This document shows positions 1 through 7,893 of a DNA stretch of 64,000 nucleotides, one piece after another. A program made the translations under genes and the position numbers. Under the pieces are notes generated by a model. That model worked only from the letters and a program-made list of their open reading frames with translations. It did no database searches and was not told the DNA's origin. The stretch is from Adhaeribacter terrigena (GTDB taxonomy: Bacteria > Bacteroidota > Bacteroidia > Cytophagales > Hymenobacteraceae). Where the stretch lies: positions 62,001-126,000 of the forward strand of contig NZ_JAEHFX010000009.1 of assembly GCF_016623615.1 (NCBI RefSeq). The letters run 5' to 3'. How positions within the stretch are numbered: position 1 is the stretch's first letter; each line of letters opens with the position of its first letter.

Positions 1-68
1 TGCGCGCTAACTTCAGCAGCAAAAAATGGTAGGGAAAACAGGATAAAAAGTATGCGGTAAAATTTCAT
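1..68 (-). CDS. Exported protein, N-terminus only (cut by window edge)
   Basis: Reading leftward from the ATG at 66-68, the frame stays open to base 1 and gives 22 residues: a short basic start (MKFYR), a hydrophobic core (ILFILFSLPFF) and an Ala-rich stretch ending EVSA. This is a typical Sec signal peptide. The rest of the gene lies outside the window, so the mature product is unknown. The core is encoded by bases 23-53, which match the window-wide interspersed motif on the complementary strand. Confidence 0.6.
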   Translation of the reverse strand, partial: MKFYRILFILFSLPFFAAEVSA

Positions 69-75
69 TCTGCAA

Positions 76-110
76 TTTGAAAATTTGAAGGTGTGGAAAT
101 TTGAAAATTA
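76..110. repeat. AATTTGAAA-type intergenic repeat, copy 1
   Basis: An AT-rich string built from TTTGAAAATTTGAAG and GTGGAAATTTGAAAAT. A near-identical copy lies at 46460-46493. Function unknown; probably a decayed interspersed repeat. Confidence 0.5.
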
Positions 111-155
111 TCCGGCATCAACATTATTTATTCTCTAATTCACTCATTCAACATT

Positions 156-1310
156 CTAAAACCCCATCCGGCTTTGCGTCAGAATCCAGCGGTTTGGCAC
201 TTCGCCGTTCGTAGCCAACAGATAATCTTCGTAAGTGCAGGGCACAATGTGGTTGTCTTTTTCGGACGTCAGGTTTTCAACTTCCATCCACCATTTGTCG
301 CTCAGGTTGCTTTTGTAGAACGCCATTTTATTCGGATTATCGTGGAAGGCCACCACGTACTTCGTGAATTTTTTGCCCGTAAAATCGAGTTCGTTTTTGC
401 GCTGGTAAAAGCCTTCTATAAAATACCACACCATGGTAGCCAGCAGAAAAGCGCCCTGGCGCTGCGGGTCGTAAGCCGGCTCATATTCGTAAAGCCCGAA
501 AGACGTAAGCTGGTCGTTTTGCCCTCCGTACCAGGTCAGTTGGCAAGCTTCTTCGCCGCTTAAACCAAACGGATTGGCTGGCGCGTATCCCGGCATTTCC
601 TGAAATTTAATGGCCGAAACGTCGAAACTCAGTAGGTCGGCGTGGCGGATAAGCGGCTCGGTTCTGGTAATGTCTTTGTGCACTTCACCAATCCGGATCG
701 TTTCGAAATGCAGTTTTTCCAGCACATTCATCATTTCCGGCTCCGTTAAATAACTCTGGTGTGCGAGTTGGCTAAAACTGAAAAGGTAATTGGGTTCGTG
801 CATTAAAATTTTATGCAGATGTTGCCGGTTTTCAGGCGCTGCAGCATCTTCGGTCATATCCAAAGCGCTGTCTACAGTTACCAGGTTTACCGGCCGGCCC
901 CAGCTTTCGTAGGCCAAAAACTGCCCGTAATCAAGGTCGTGGCTGCTGCCTAAAATTACCGGAATAGTATGGTTGGCTACCAGCGTTTCTACCACTTCTC
1001 TTATCCGGAAATGCGTTTCTTCCAGCGTAATGCCCGGGCGCAGGTTTCCCAGATCGGCAATGCGGTAGCGGCCGGTGCCTTTTTTCAGGCTGTAAAAGCG
1101 GCGGCGAATGGCATTGGCCGGATTTTCGTCCGAAACTGATACCGTTTTGCCTCGGTTATCCAGCACGCCAAAAATGGCAATGTCGGCTTCCTGCCAGTCG
1201 GGGAATTTATAGTGAAAAGCATCGGTATGCGCCGCCACGCTTTTCAGGTCTTGGGCCGCAAATTTTTCAAACTCCTCGGGTAACGCTTCGAACAGGATTC
1301 CTAAATTCAT
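156..1310 (-). CDS. Ureohydrolase (arginase/formimidoylglutamase) family protein
   Basis: This 384-residue protein has the ureohydrolase fold signature in degenerate form. GSSHD (121-125) stands for the usual GG(D/S)H(S/D), DSALD (147-151) replaces the canonical DAHxD, and SFDVSAIK (228-235) replaces SxDxDxxDP. In arginases, agmatinases and formimidoylglutamases these Asp and His residues bind the two Mn ions. Here one His and one Asp are substituted, so metal binding may be altered or the reaction may differ. Bacteroidota genomes often carry such a protein annotated as formimidoylglutamase or arginase (family knowledge). No other histidine-degradation gene lies nearby. It is divergent from the acyl-CoA ligase across a 152 bp gap. 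The family call is firm; the substrate is not. Confidence 0.8.
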   Translation of the reverse strand: MNLGILFEALPEEFEKFAAQDLKSVAAHTDAFHYKFPDWQEADIAIFGVLDNRGKTVSVSDENPANAIRRRFYSLKKGTGRYRIADLGNLRPGITLEETHFRIREVVETLVANHTIPVILGSSHDLDYGQFLAYESWGRPVNLVTVDSALDMTEDAAAPENRQHLHKILMHEPNYLFSFSQLAHQSYLTEPEMMNVLEKLHFETIRIGEVHKDITRTEPLIRHADLLSFDVSAIKFQEMPGYAPANPFGLSGEEACQLTWYGGQNDQLTSFGLYEYEPAYDPQRQGAFLLATMVWYFIEGFYQRKNELDFTGKKFTKYVVAFHDNPNKMAFYKSNLSDKWWMEVENLTSEKDNHIVPCTYEDYLLATNGEVPNRWILTQSRMGF

Positions 1311-1462
1311 AATCTTACTGGTGCCAGCTTCAAAATTAAGAAATTTAAACCGGAATGCCCGTTTTAGCCGTAAGGCAGAAAAAACGGCGTTAATTTGGTT
1401 TTATTCGCCGGAAATCGCTTTATTTAAGAAAAGAAAGAGCCCAACGCTAAATCAAACTTCCC

Positions 1463-3223
1463 ATGGATTTTACCCGCGCCTTCGATATTCTGACCTACCA
1501 GCAAAAAAAATACCCGCAGCCCGATTGCATGGCCGCTAAAATTGACGGTGAATGGCAGAAATACAGCACCCAGGATACCATTGATAAAGCCAACCAGGTG
1601 AGTTTGGGTTTGCTCAAACTCGGGGTTAAAAAAGGCGATAAAGTCGCTATCGTTTCCATGAACCGGCCGGAATGGGTTTTTGCAGATTATGGCATTCAGC
1701 AGATCGGGGCCGTGGGCGTGCCCATGTATCCTACCATTACCGAAGAAGATTACCGCTACATTTTCAACGATGCCGAAGTAAAAGTTATTTTCGTTTCGGA
1801 CCGTAGCTTGTATAATAAAGTAATGGCTGCTACCTCCAATATTTCCGGCATTCAGGAAATTTATACGTTCGATGAGGTGCACGGCGCCAGATGCTGGACC
1901 GAACTTTTAAAGCTGGCCGAAGGCGAAGATCCAAAACAACTGGAACCGCTGAAAGCCGCTATCACCCCCGATGACCTGTTAACGATCATTTATACGTCCG
2001 GCACCACTGGTAACCCCAAAGGCGTAATGCTTACGCACAACAATATTGTCAGCAACGTGAAAGGTGCCGGCCCCTACGTACCCGTAAACGAAAATCACCG
2101 GGCCCTGAGTTTTTTGCCGCTTTGCCACATCTACGAGCGCATGCTGCTGTATTTATACATGGGTTTCGGGGTTTCTATTTACTACGCCGAAGGCATGGAA
2201 ACCATTGCCGATAACCTGAAAGAAGTAAAGCCGCACGTATTTACTACTGTGCCCCGTTTGCTCGAAAAAGTATACGACAAGATCGTAGCCAAAGGCCTGG
2301 AACTGGAAGGGATAAAACGCAAGCTCTTTTTCTGGGCGTTGGAACTGGGCCTGAAATACGATACCCGCAAAGACCAGGGCTTCTTTTACAACATGCAACT
2401 TGCTTTGGCTAATAAGCTCATCTTTAATAAATGGCGCGAAGCACTGGGCGGAAACGTAATTGCCATTGTATCCGGCGGCGCCGCTTTGCAACCGCGTCTG
2501 GCCCGGGTTTTCTGGTCGGCCAATATCCGGGTTATGGAAGGTTACGGATTAACTGAAACCAGTCCCGTAATTGCTGTAAACCGCCACGAGCCGGAAAATA
2601 ACGTGATCGGAACGGTTGGTCCGCCGATTGATGGTGTGGAAGTGAAAATTGCCGCCGATGGCGAGATCCTGACCCGCGGGCCGGGCGTAATGAAAGGCTA
2701 TTACAAGAAACCAGAATTGACAGCCGAAGTGATAGATGCCGATGGGTGGTTCCATACCGGCGATATCGGCCACCTGGAAGAAGGAAAATATCTGAAGATC
2801 ACCGACCGCAAAAAAGAAATGTTCAAGACTTCGGGCGGAAAATACGTGGCCCCGCAGCAGATCGAAAACAAGCTGAAAGAAAGTCTGGTAATAGAGCAGG
2901 CCATGGTGGTAGGCGAAGGCCAGAAGTTTCCGGCTGCGCTCATCGTGCCTTCTTATGCCGGCCTGGAAGACTGGTGCAAAATTCACAATATACCATATAC
3001 TTCCGATGCTGAAATGATCCGCAAACCGGAAGTAATCGAGAAATTTAAAAAGGAAATTGCCGGTTTCAACGAAGGTTTTGCGCAATACGAGCAGATCAAG
3101 AAATTTGAACTGGTGCTGAATCCCTGGACCATTGAAAGCGGGGAGCTTACCCCGTCGCTGAAAGTGAAACGCAAAGTGATCAGCAAGAATTACGAAGCCC
3201 AGATAAACGGTATGTATTCGTAA
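1463..3223 (+). CDS. fadD: Long-chain fatty acid--CoA ligase
   Basis: A 586-residue ATP/AMP-dependent ligase that would activate free fatty acids to acyl-CoA, the entry step of beta-oxidation. It has the adenylate-forming P-loop YTSGTTGNPKG (177-187), the GYGLTETSP motif in the middle, WFHTGDIG with the ribose-binding Asp, and the C-terminal KITDRKKEMFKTSGGKYV segment that carries a lid-domain lysine. The length suits the FadD15-like branch. It begins with ATG and is followed by a clear terminator at 3227-3258, so it is transcribed apart from the downstream marR-fadNAE unit although it works in the same pathway. The symbol reflects function, not strict orthology with the E. coli enzyme. Confidence 0.92.
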   Translation: MDFTRAFDILTYQQKKYPQPDCMAAKIDGEWQKYSTQDTIDKANQVSLGLLKLGVKKGDKVAIVSMNRPEWVFADYGIQQIGAVGVPMYPTITEEDYRYIFNDAEVKVIFVSDRSLYNKVMAATSNISGIQEIYTFDEVHGARCWTELLKLAEGEDPKQLEPLKAAITPDDLLTIIYTSGTTGNPKGVMLTHNNIVSNVKGAGPYVPVNENHRALSFLPLCHIYERMLLYLYMGFGVSIYYAEGMETIADNLKEVKPHVFTTVPRLLEKVYDKIVAKGLELEGIKRKLFFWALELGLKYDTRKDQGFFYNMQLALANKLIFNKWREALGGNVIAIVSGGAALQPRLARVFWSANIRVMEGYGLTETSPVIAVNRHEPENNVIGTVGPPIDGVEVKIAADGEILTRGPGVMKGYYKKPELTAEVIDADGWFHTGDIGHLEEGKYLKITDRKKEMFKTSGGKYVAPQQIENKLKESLVIEQAMVVGEGQKFPAALIVPSYAGLEDWCKIHNIPYTSDAEMIRKPEVIEKFKKEIAGFNEGFAQYEQIKKFELVLNPWTIESGELTPSLKVKRKVISKNYEAQINGMYS

Positions 3224-3226
3224 CGC

Positions 3227-3258
3227 AAAACCCGGCCGCTCTGTGCGCCGGGTTTTTT
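3227..3258 (+). terminator. Rho-independent terminator after acyl-CoA ligase
   Basis: The stem AACCCGGC / GCCGGGTT has a short loop and is followed by six T, starting three bases past the stop codon. Confidence 0.85.
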
Positions 3259-3272
3259 GTTTGTCGGGATTT

Positions 3273-3379
3273 GGATCCGCCAGGTTTAGGGATTTTTTGT
3301 CAGCATTAGGATTTATTGGATCCAAGGATTAACGGATTCTAATTTTGAACATCCTTTAATCCCTAAACCTGGCGGATCC
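3273..3379. repeat. 22 bp perfect inverted repeat with 63 bp spacer
   Basis: Bases 3273-3294 (starting GGATCCGCCAGG) are exactly complementary to 3358-3379. The spacer holds further GGATT/AATCC words of the oligonucleotide-repeat type common between Bacteroidota genes. It sits between the ligase terminator and the marR promoter. Confidence 0.8.
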
Positions 3380-3407
3380 TGATTCAGGCGGAAAAATATT
3401 TTTAAAA

Positions 3408-3431
3408 ATTTAGTATGCAAGCATAATAAAT
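3408..3431. promoter_or_regulatory. Palindromic operator candidate (MarR autoregulation)
   Basis: ATTTAGTATGC, then AA, then GCATAATAAAT: 10 of 11 arm positions pair. It lies 6 bp upstream of the -7 element, where the -33 element should sit, so a bound MarR dimer would block transcription. Size and position suit MarR-family operators; binding by the adjacent protein is inferred. Confidence 0.6.
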
Positions 3432-3436
3432 TTCGT

Positions 3437-3444
3437 TATATTTG
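3437..3444 (+). promoter_or_regulatory. Bacteroidota -7 promoter element for marR
   Basis: TATATTTG, an exact match to TAnnTTTG, 35 bp upstream of the marR ATG. No clear -33 TTTG is present; the palindrome occupies that place. Confidence 0.65.
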
Positions 3445-3478
3445 GTTTAACCTATAGACGCTAACCTTTACGATTACT

Positions 3479-3913
3479 ATGAAACCAGAAGAAACCGTAG
3501 ATTATAATATAAAAGTATGTTGGCACGCCATTTCCCGCATGTACAACGTGCAGGCCGCGCAACACGATATTACTACTTCCATCGGGTTTGTGCTGCTCAA
3601 TATCGATTCTACGGAAGGAACGCCGGCTACTAAAATTGCGCCGTTACTGGGTCTGGAAGCGCGCAGTTTAACGCGCATTTTAAAAAGCATGGAAGAAAAA
3701 GGCCTGATCTATAAAATGGCCGACGAAAAAGATAAACGTTCCGTAAGAATAATGCTTACCGAACTGGGCCTGAAAAAGAAAGAAGTGTCGCGGCAAACGG
3801 TACGGAAATTCAATCAAAAAGTGCGCGAAACCATTCCGCAGGAAGACCTCGATAGTTTTTTCAGCGTGATAAGCCGCATCAACGGCCTGATCGAAAGCAA
3901 AAGCGTTTATTAA
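3479..3913 (+). CDS. MarR-family transcriptional regulator
   Basis: A 144-residue winged-helix protein of usual MarR length. The recognition region reads LLGLEARSLTRILKSMEEKGLI and is followed by the wing, DEKDKRSVRIMLTELG, the most conserved MarR segment. It stands between the acyl-CoA ligase and the fadNAE genes, and a 24 bp palindrome overlaps its own promoter. By context it probably represses itself and perhaps the downstream beta-oxidation genes, with an acyl-CoA or fatty acid as possible ligand (inference). In Bacillus the same gene set is controlled by a TetR-type FadR, so a MarR protein in this place would be a different solution. Confidence 0.9.
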   Translation: MKPEETVDYNIKVCWHAISRMYNVQAAQHDITTSIGFVLLNIDSTEGTPATKIAPLLGLEARSLTRILKSMEEKGLIYKMADEKDKRSVRIMLTELGLKKKEVSRQTVRKFNQKVRETIPQEDLDSFFSVISRINGLIESKSVY

Positions 3914-3987
3914 TGTGTTAACGGTTTAATGTGAAAAGGTGCTGTTAAGGAAATGTGAAAATGAGGTAAAGCGAAAAATCGTGGGAG

Positions 3988-4030
3988 CGTCTTCTTTCCC
4001 TGTCTTCCTTCGCTCACGTTCAGGATGGCA
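3988..4030. repeat. REP-like GTCATCCTGA-type sequence
   Basis: Contains CTTCGCTCACGTTCAGGATG, a variant of the GTCATCCTGAACG...AGGATCTC family that also occurs near 28.7, 35.8, 45.7, 46.6 and 60.3 kb. Confidence 0.45.
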
Positions 4031-4039
4031 GTATGTGAA

Positions 4040-4068
4040 AAAATGGTAGGCTTTTGCCCTTAAAACCA
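4040..4068 (+). repeat. Interspersed AACGSTA motif, diverged copy
   Basis: Begins AAAATGGTAGGCTTTT and ends TTAAAACC. It sits about 100 bp before fadN. Confidence 0.45.
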
Positions 4069-4171
4069 AAAGCTTCAGAAACAGTTAGAAGTATTCCCAC
4101 CTTTCATCATGCTCGCATTCAAGAAAATAAAAGAGTCTAATATCTAACATCCAGATACTAAAATCTTACCA

Positions 4172-6574
4172 ATGAAAAGAAACATCAACAAAGTAGCGGT
4201 GCTCGGCTCCGGCGTAATGGGTTCGCGGATCGCGGCGCATTTTGCCAACATCGGCGTGCAGGTGCTGCTCTTAGACATTGCCCCCAACGAACTCTCACCC
4301 GAAGAACAGGCGAAAGGCCTGGCTTTAGAAAACCCGCAGGTGCGCAACCGCATTGTGAATACCGCGTTGCAAACCGCCATTGCTTCCAATCCGGCGCCGC
4401 TGTACAAAAAGGACTTCGCCAAACGCATTACCACCGGCAACTTCACCGACAACATGAAGGACATTGCCACCGCCGACTGGATCATTGAGGTGGTGGTAGA
4501 AAACCTGAAAATTAAGCAGCAGGTTTTTGCGCAGGTAGAAGAATTCCGGAAACCGGGAACACTCATCACTTCCAACACCTCCGGCATTCCGATCCATTTC
4601 ATGCTTGAAGGCCGTTCCGAAGATTTTCAAAAGCATTTCTGCGGCACGCACTTTTTCAACCCGCCGCGCTATTTAAAACTGCTGGAAATTATTCCTACTC
4701 CGAAAACTGATCCGGAAGTGGTAAAATTCTTAATGCACTACGGCGATCTGTATTTAGGCAAAACCACGGTGTTGGCAAAAGATACGCCGGCTTTTATTGC
4801 GAACCGCGTGGGCATTTACGCCATCATGCAGGGTTTACAGGTAATGAACAAACTCGGCCTGAACGTAGATGAAATTGATCGCATTACCGGTCCGGCCATT
4901 GGTCGCCCGAAATCGGCTACGTTTAGAACTTTAGATGTAGTTGGTTTGGATACGTTGGCGAAAGTTGCCCAAGGGTTATACCAGACCGGCGAAAAAGACG
5001 AAAGCCGCGACCTGTTTCAGCTGCCGGGTTACATTCAGAAAATGGTAGAAAATAACTGGCTCGGCGATAAATCGAAACAGGGCTTCTACAAGAAAACCAA
5101 AACTGAAAGCGGTGCTACCGAAATTCTGACCTTAGACCTGAATACGCTGGAATACGGTCCGAAGAACAAGGTGAAATTCCAGAGTATGGAAACCATCAAG
5201 CCGATCGAAGACCTGCGTGCCCGTTTAAAAGCCTTCGCTTCCGCGTCCGACAAAGCGGCTGACTTTTTCCGCGAAACTTCCTACGGTTTGTTCCAATATT
5301 CCTCGAACCGCATACCAGAGATCTCCGACGAACTTTACAGGATCGACGATGCCATGAAAGCCGGCTTCGGCTGGGATCTTGGTCCGTTCGAAGTCTGGGA
5401 TGCTTTAGGCGTAAAAGAAACCGTAGCCAACATGGAAAAAGCCGGTTACAAGCCAGCCGCCTGGGTTTCCGAAATGCTGCAAAACGGCGCTGAAACCTTC
5501 TATAAAAGTGAAGCCGGAAAACGCCTGTATTACGACATTCCTTCAAAAACCTACAAGCAAATTCCGGGTACCGAGAACTTCATTATTCTGGACAATTACC
5601 GCAGCAACAACGTGGTCTGGAAAAACAAAGGCGCTACGCTGCACGACATCGGCGACGGCATTCTGAACCTGGAATTCCACACCAAAATGAATACCATGGG
5701 CTCCGAAGTGGTGCAGGGCATTCACAAAGCCATTGACTTGGCCGAGAAAGATTTCCGTGGATTGGTTATTGGTAACAATGCTCCGAATTTCTCCGCCGGC
5801 GCGAACCTGGCTTTGCTGTACATGAACGCGCTGGAACAGGAATACGATGAGATAAACCTCATGATCAAACAGTTCCAGAATACCATGATGCGGGTGCGTT
5901 ATTCGGCTATTCCGGTTGTAGTGGCGCCGCACGGTTTAACGCTGGGCGGCGGCTGCGAAATCACCCTCCACGCCGATCACGTCCAAGCCGCCGCCGAAAC
6001 CTACATTGGCTTAGTTGAATTTGGCGTAGGCTTAATTCCGGCCGGTGGCGGTACCAAAGAAATGACCTTGCGCACCGCAGCCGCTTTTGAAGAAGGCGAC
6101 CCGGAACTGAACCGTTTGCGCAACGCTTTCATGAACATCGGTATGGCCAAAGTTGCCACTTCTGCGCACGAAGCCCGTGACATGAATTACCTGCGCCCCG
6201 GCGACGAAATCTCGATCAATCAGAACCGTTTGATCGCCGATGCCAAAGCGGCTGCTATACGTTTAGCTGAAACCGGTTACACCAAGCCAACGCAGAAAAC
6301 CAACATTAAAGTGGAAGGCAAAAGCGGTTTAGGCATGTTCCTGACCGGCGCCCACGCCATGTACGAAGGCGGTTACATTTCGCAGCACGATAAAAAGATC
6401 ACCGAAAAACTGGCTTACATCATGTGCGGCGGTGACCTCTCAGCTCCAACCGAAGTTTCCGAGCAATACCTGTTGGACCTGGAACGCGAAGCTTTCCTGT
6501 CGCTGACCGGCGAACGCAAAACGCTGGAACGCATTCAAAGCATTCTGACGACTGGCAAACCGCTCCGGAATTAA
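4172..6574 (+). CDS. fadN: 3-hydroxyacyl-CoA dehydrogenase / enoyl-CoA hydratase
   Basis: An 800-residue bifunctional beta-oxidation enzyme. The N-terminus carries the NAD-binding Rossmann motif VAVLGSGVMGSRIAAHFA (residues 8-25) of 3-hydroxyacyl-CoA dehydrogenase. The C-terminal half contains the enoyl-CoA hydratase (crotonase) region with GGGCEITLHAD and an oxyanion-hole segment around NFSAGANLALL. Dehydrogenase-first order and a length near 790 match Bacillus FadN rather than E. coli FadB, where the hydratase comes first. The next two genes are the thiolase and acyl-CoA dehydrogenase, so the three give the FadN-FadA-FadE set. Thiolase follows after 117 bp. Transcription probably comes from the marR promoter region. 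Confidence 0.92.
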   Translation: MKRNINKVAVLGSGVMGSRIAAHFANIGVQVLLLDIAPNELSPEEQAKGLALENPQVRNRIVNTALQTAIASNPAPLYKKDFAKRITTGNFTDNMKDIATADWIIEVVVENLKIKQQVFAQVEEFRKPGTLITSNTSGIPIHFMLEGRSEDFQKHFCGTHFFNPPRYLKLLEIIPTPKTDPEVVKFLMHYGDLYLGKTTVLAKDTPAFIANRVGIYAIMQGLQVMNKLGLNVDEIDRITGPAIGRPKSATFRTLDVVGLDTLAKVAQGLYQTGEKDESRDLFQLPGYIQKMVENNWLGDKSKQGFYKKTKTESGATEILTLDLNTLEYGPKNKVKFQSMETIKPIEDLRARLKAFASASDKAADFFRETSYGLFQYSSNRIPEISDELYRIDDAMKAGFGWDLGPFEVWDALGVKETVANMEKAGYKPAAWVSEMLQNGAETFYKSEAGKRLYYDIPSKTYKQIPGTENFIILDNYRSNNVVWKNKGATLHDIGDGILNLEFHTKMNTMGSEVVQGIHKAIDLAEKDFRGLVIGNNAPNFSAGANLALLYMNALEQEYDEINLMIKQFQNTMMRVRYSAIPVVVAPHGLTLGGGCEITLHADHVQAAAETYIGLVEFGVGLIPAGGGTKEMTLRTAAAFEEGDPELNRLRNAFMNIGMAKVATSAHEARDMNYLRPGDEISINQNRLIADAKAAAIRLAETGYTKPTQKTNIKVEGKSGLGMFLTGAHAMYEGGYISQHDKKITEKLAYIMCGGDLSAPTEVSEQYLLDLEREAFLSLTGERKTLERIQSILTTGKPLRN

Positions 6575-6615
6575 TAAAATTAAATGGTTAAATGGCTGTC
6601 TTGTTAAATGATTAA

Positions 6616-6645
6616 AAAACGCTAGGGTTTTCGATCAAAAAACTC
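6616..6645 (+). repeat. Interspersed AACGSTA motif
   Basis: AAAACGCTAGGGTTTTC, then GATC, then AAAAAACTC. It lies inside the fadN-fadA gap, hence within the presumed transcript. Confidence 0.65.
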
Positions 6646-6691
6646 AAACCCCAATTAACAAGCAGCAATCAACAATTAACAATTAAGAAAA

Positions 6692-7870
6692 ATGAACCAA
6701 GCATATATCGTTACCGGATTTCGGACGGCCGTTGGCAAAGCAACCCGCGGTGGTTTCCGGTTTACCCGCCCCGATGACCTGGCTGCCGATGTGATCAAAC
6801 ATTTGCTCGCTTCGGTACCTTCTTTAGACCCCGCCCGGGTAGATGATCTGATCGTAGGCAACGCTGTTCCGGAAGCGGAGCAGGGCTTACAAATTGGCCG
6901 GATGATCTCCTTATTGTCGCTGCCAATCAACGTTTCCGGGCAGACCGTGAACAGGTATTGCGGCTCCGGCATCGAAACCATTTCCATGGCGGTAGCTAAA
7001 ATTACGGCGGGTATGGCCGATTGTATTATTGCTGGTGGCACCGAATCGATGTCTCTGGTACCAACCGTAGGCTGGAAAACCGTGCCGAATTACAATATTT
7101 CGGTAAAGCATCCGGAGTATTATCTAGGCATGGGTTTAACCGCCGAAGCGGTAGCGAAAGATTACAATATCAGCCGTGAAGATCAGGATCAGTTTGCCTA
7201 TAATTCCCACCAGAAAGCTATCAACGCCATTCAGAACGGGTATTTCAAAGATCAGATCGTACCGATAAATGTGGAGGAAACCTACCTCAATGAAGCTGGT
7301 AAAAAGAAAACCCGCAGCTACGTGGTTGATACCGACGAGGGCCCAAGAGCTGATACATCAGTAGAGAAACTTAGCAAACTGAAGCCGGTTTTTGCTCAAA
7401 ACGGTAGCGTTACGGCGGGAAATTCCTCCCAAACCTCCGATGGGGCTTCGTTTGTTTTGGTTATGTCGGAACGCATGATCAAGGAACTGAACCTGGAGCC
7501 GATTGCCCGGATGGTAACGTATACTACCGAAGGAATTGATCCGCGAATTATGGGCATGGGGCCGGTAAAAGCTATTCCGAAAGCGCTGAAAATGGCCGGC
7601 ATGAAACTCGAAGATCTGGACCTGATTGAACTGAACGAAGCGTTTGCTTCTCAATCTATAGCCGTGATGCGGGAATTAAACATCGATCCGGAAAAAGTGA
7701 ATGTAAACGGTGGGGCCATTGCTTTAGGTCACCCGCTGGGCTGCTCCGGTTCCAAATTATCAGTTCAGCTTTTCTCAGAACTTCGCAGAAGAAATAAAAA
7801 GTACGGGATGGTTACGGCCTGCGTTGGCGGCGGACAAGGCGTAGCGGGGATTTACGAATTATTGAAATAG
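6692..7870 (+). CDS. fadA: Acetyl-CoA C-acyltransferase (thiolase)
   Basis: A 392-residue thiolase of normal length that cleaves 3-ketoacyl-CoA with CoA, the last step of each beta-oxidation cycle. The nucleophilic cysteine is Cys90 in NRYCGSGIE. The GHPLG loop supplies His347, and the second cysteine, Cys377, lies in TACVGGGQG. All three catalytic positions are intact. It follows the hydratase/dehydrogenase gene and precedes the acyl-CoA dehydrogenase by 23 bp, so the three are very likely co-transcribed. Biosynthetic acetyl-CoA acetyltransferase activity cannot be excluded from sequence, but context favours degradation. Confidence 0.93.
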   Translation: MNQAYIVTGFRTAVGKATRGGFRFTRPDDLAADVIKHLLASVPSLDPARVDDLIVGNAVPEAEQGLQIGRMISLLSLPINVSGQTVNRYCGSGIETISMAVAKITAGMADCIIAGGTESMSLVPTVGWKTVPNYNISVKHPEYYLGMGLTAEAVAKDYNISREDQDQFAYNSHQKAINAIQNGYFKDQIVPINVEETYLNEAGKKKTRSYVVDTDEGPRADTSVEKLSKLKPVFAQNGSVTAGNSSQTSDGASFVLVMSERMIKELNLEPIARMVTYTTEGIDPRIMGMGPVKAIPKALKMAGMKLEDLDLIELNEAFASQSIAVMRELNIDPEKVNVNGGAIALGHPLGCSGSKLSVQLFSELRRRNKKYGMVTACVGGGQGVAGIYELLK

Positions 7871-7893
7871 TTATTAGTTTTTAAGATACTACC

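Noticed and set aside
6616-6645. Standard promoter within the motif
   Set aside because: TAGGGTTTT and TACCGTTTT are close to TAnnTTTG but have one base too many, and the TTTTT-to-TA spacing is shorter than the usual 19-20, so a standard promoter is not supported; an alternative-sigma promoter remains possible.
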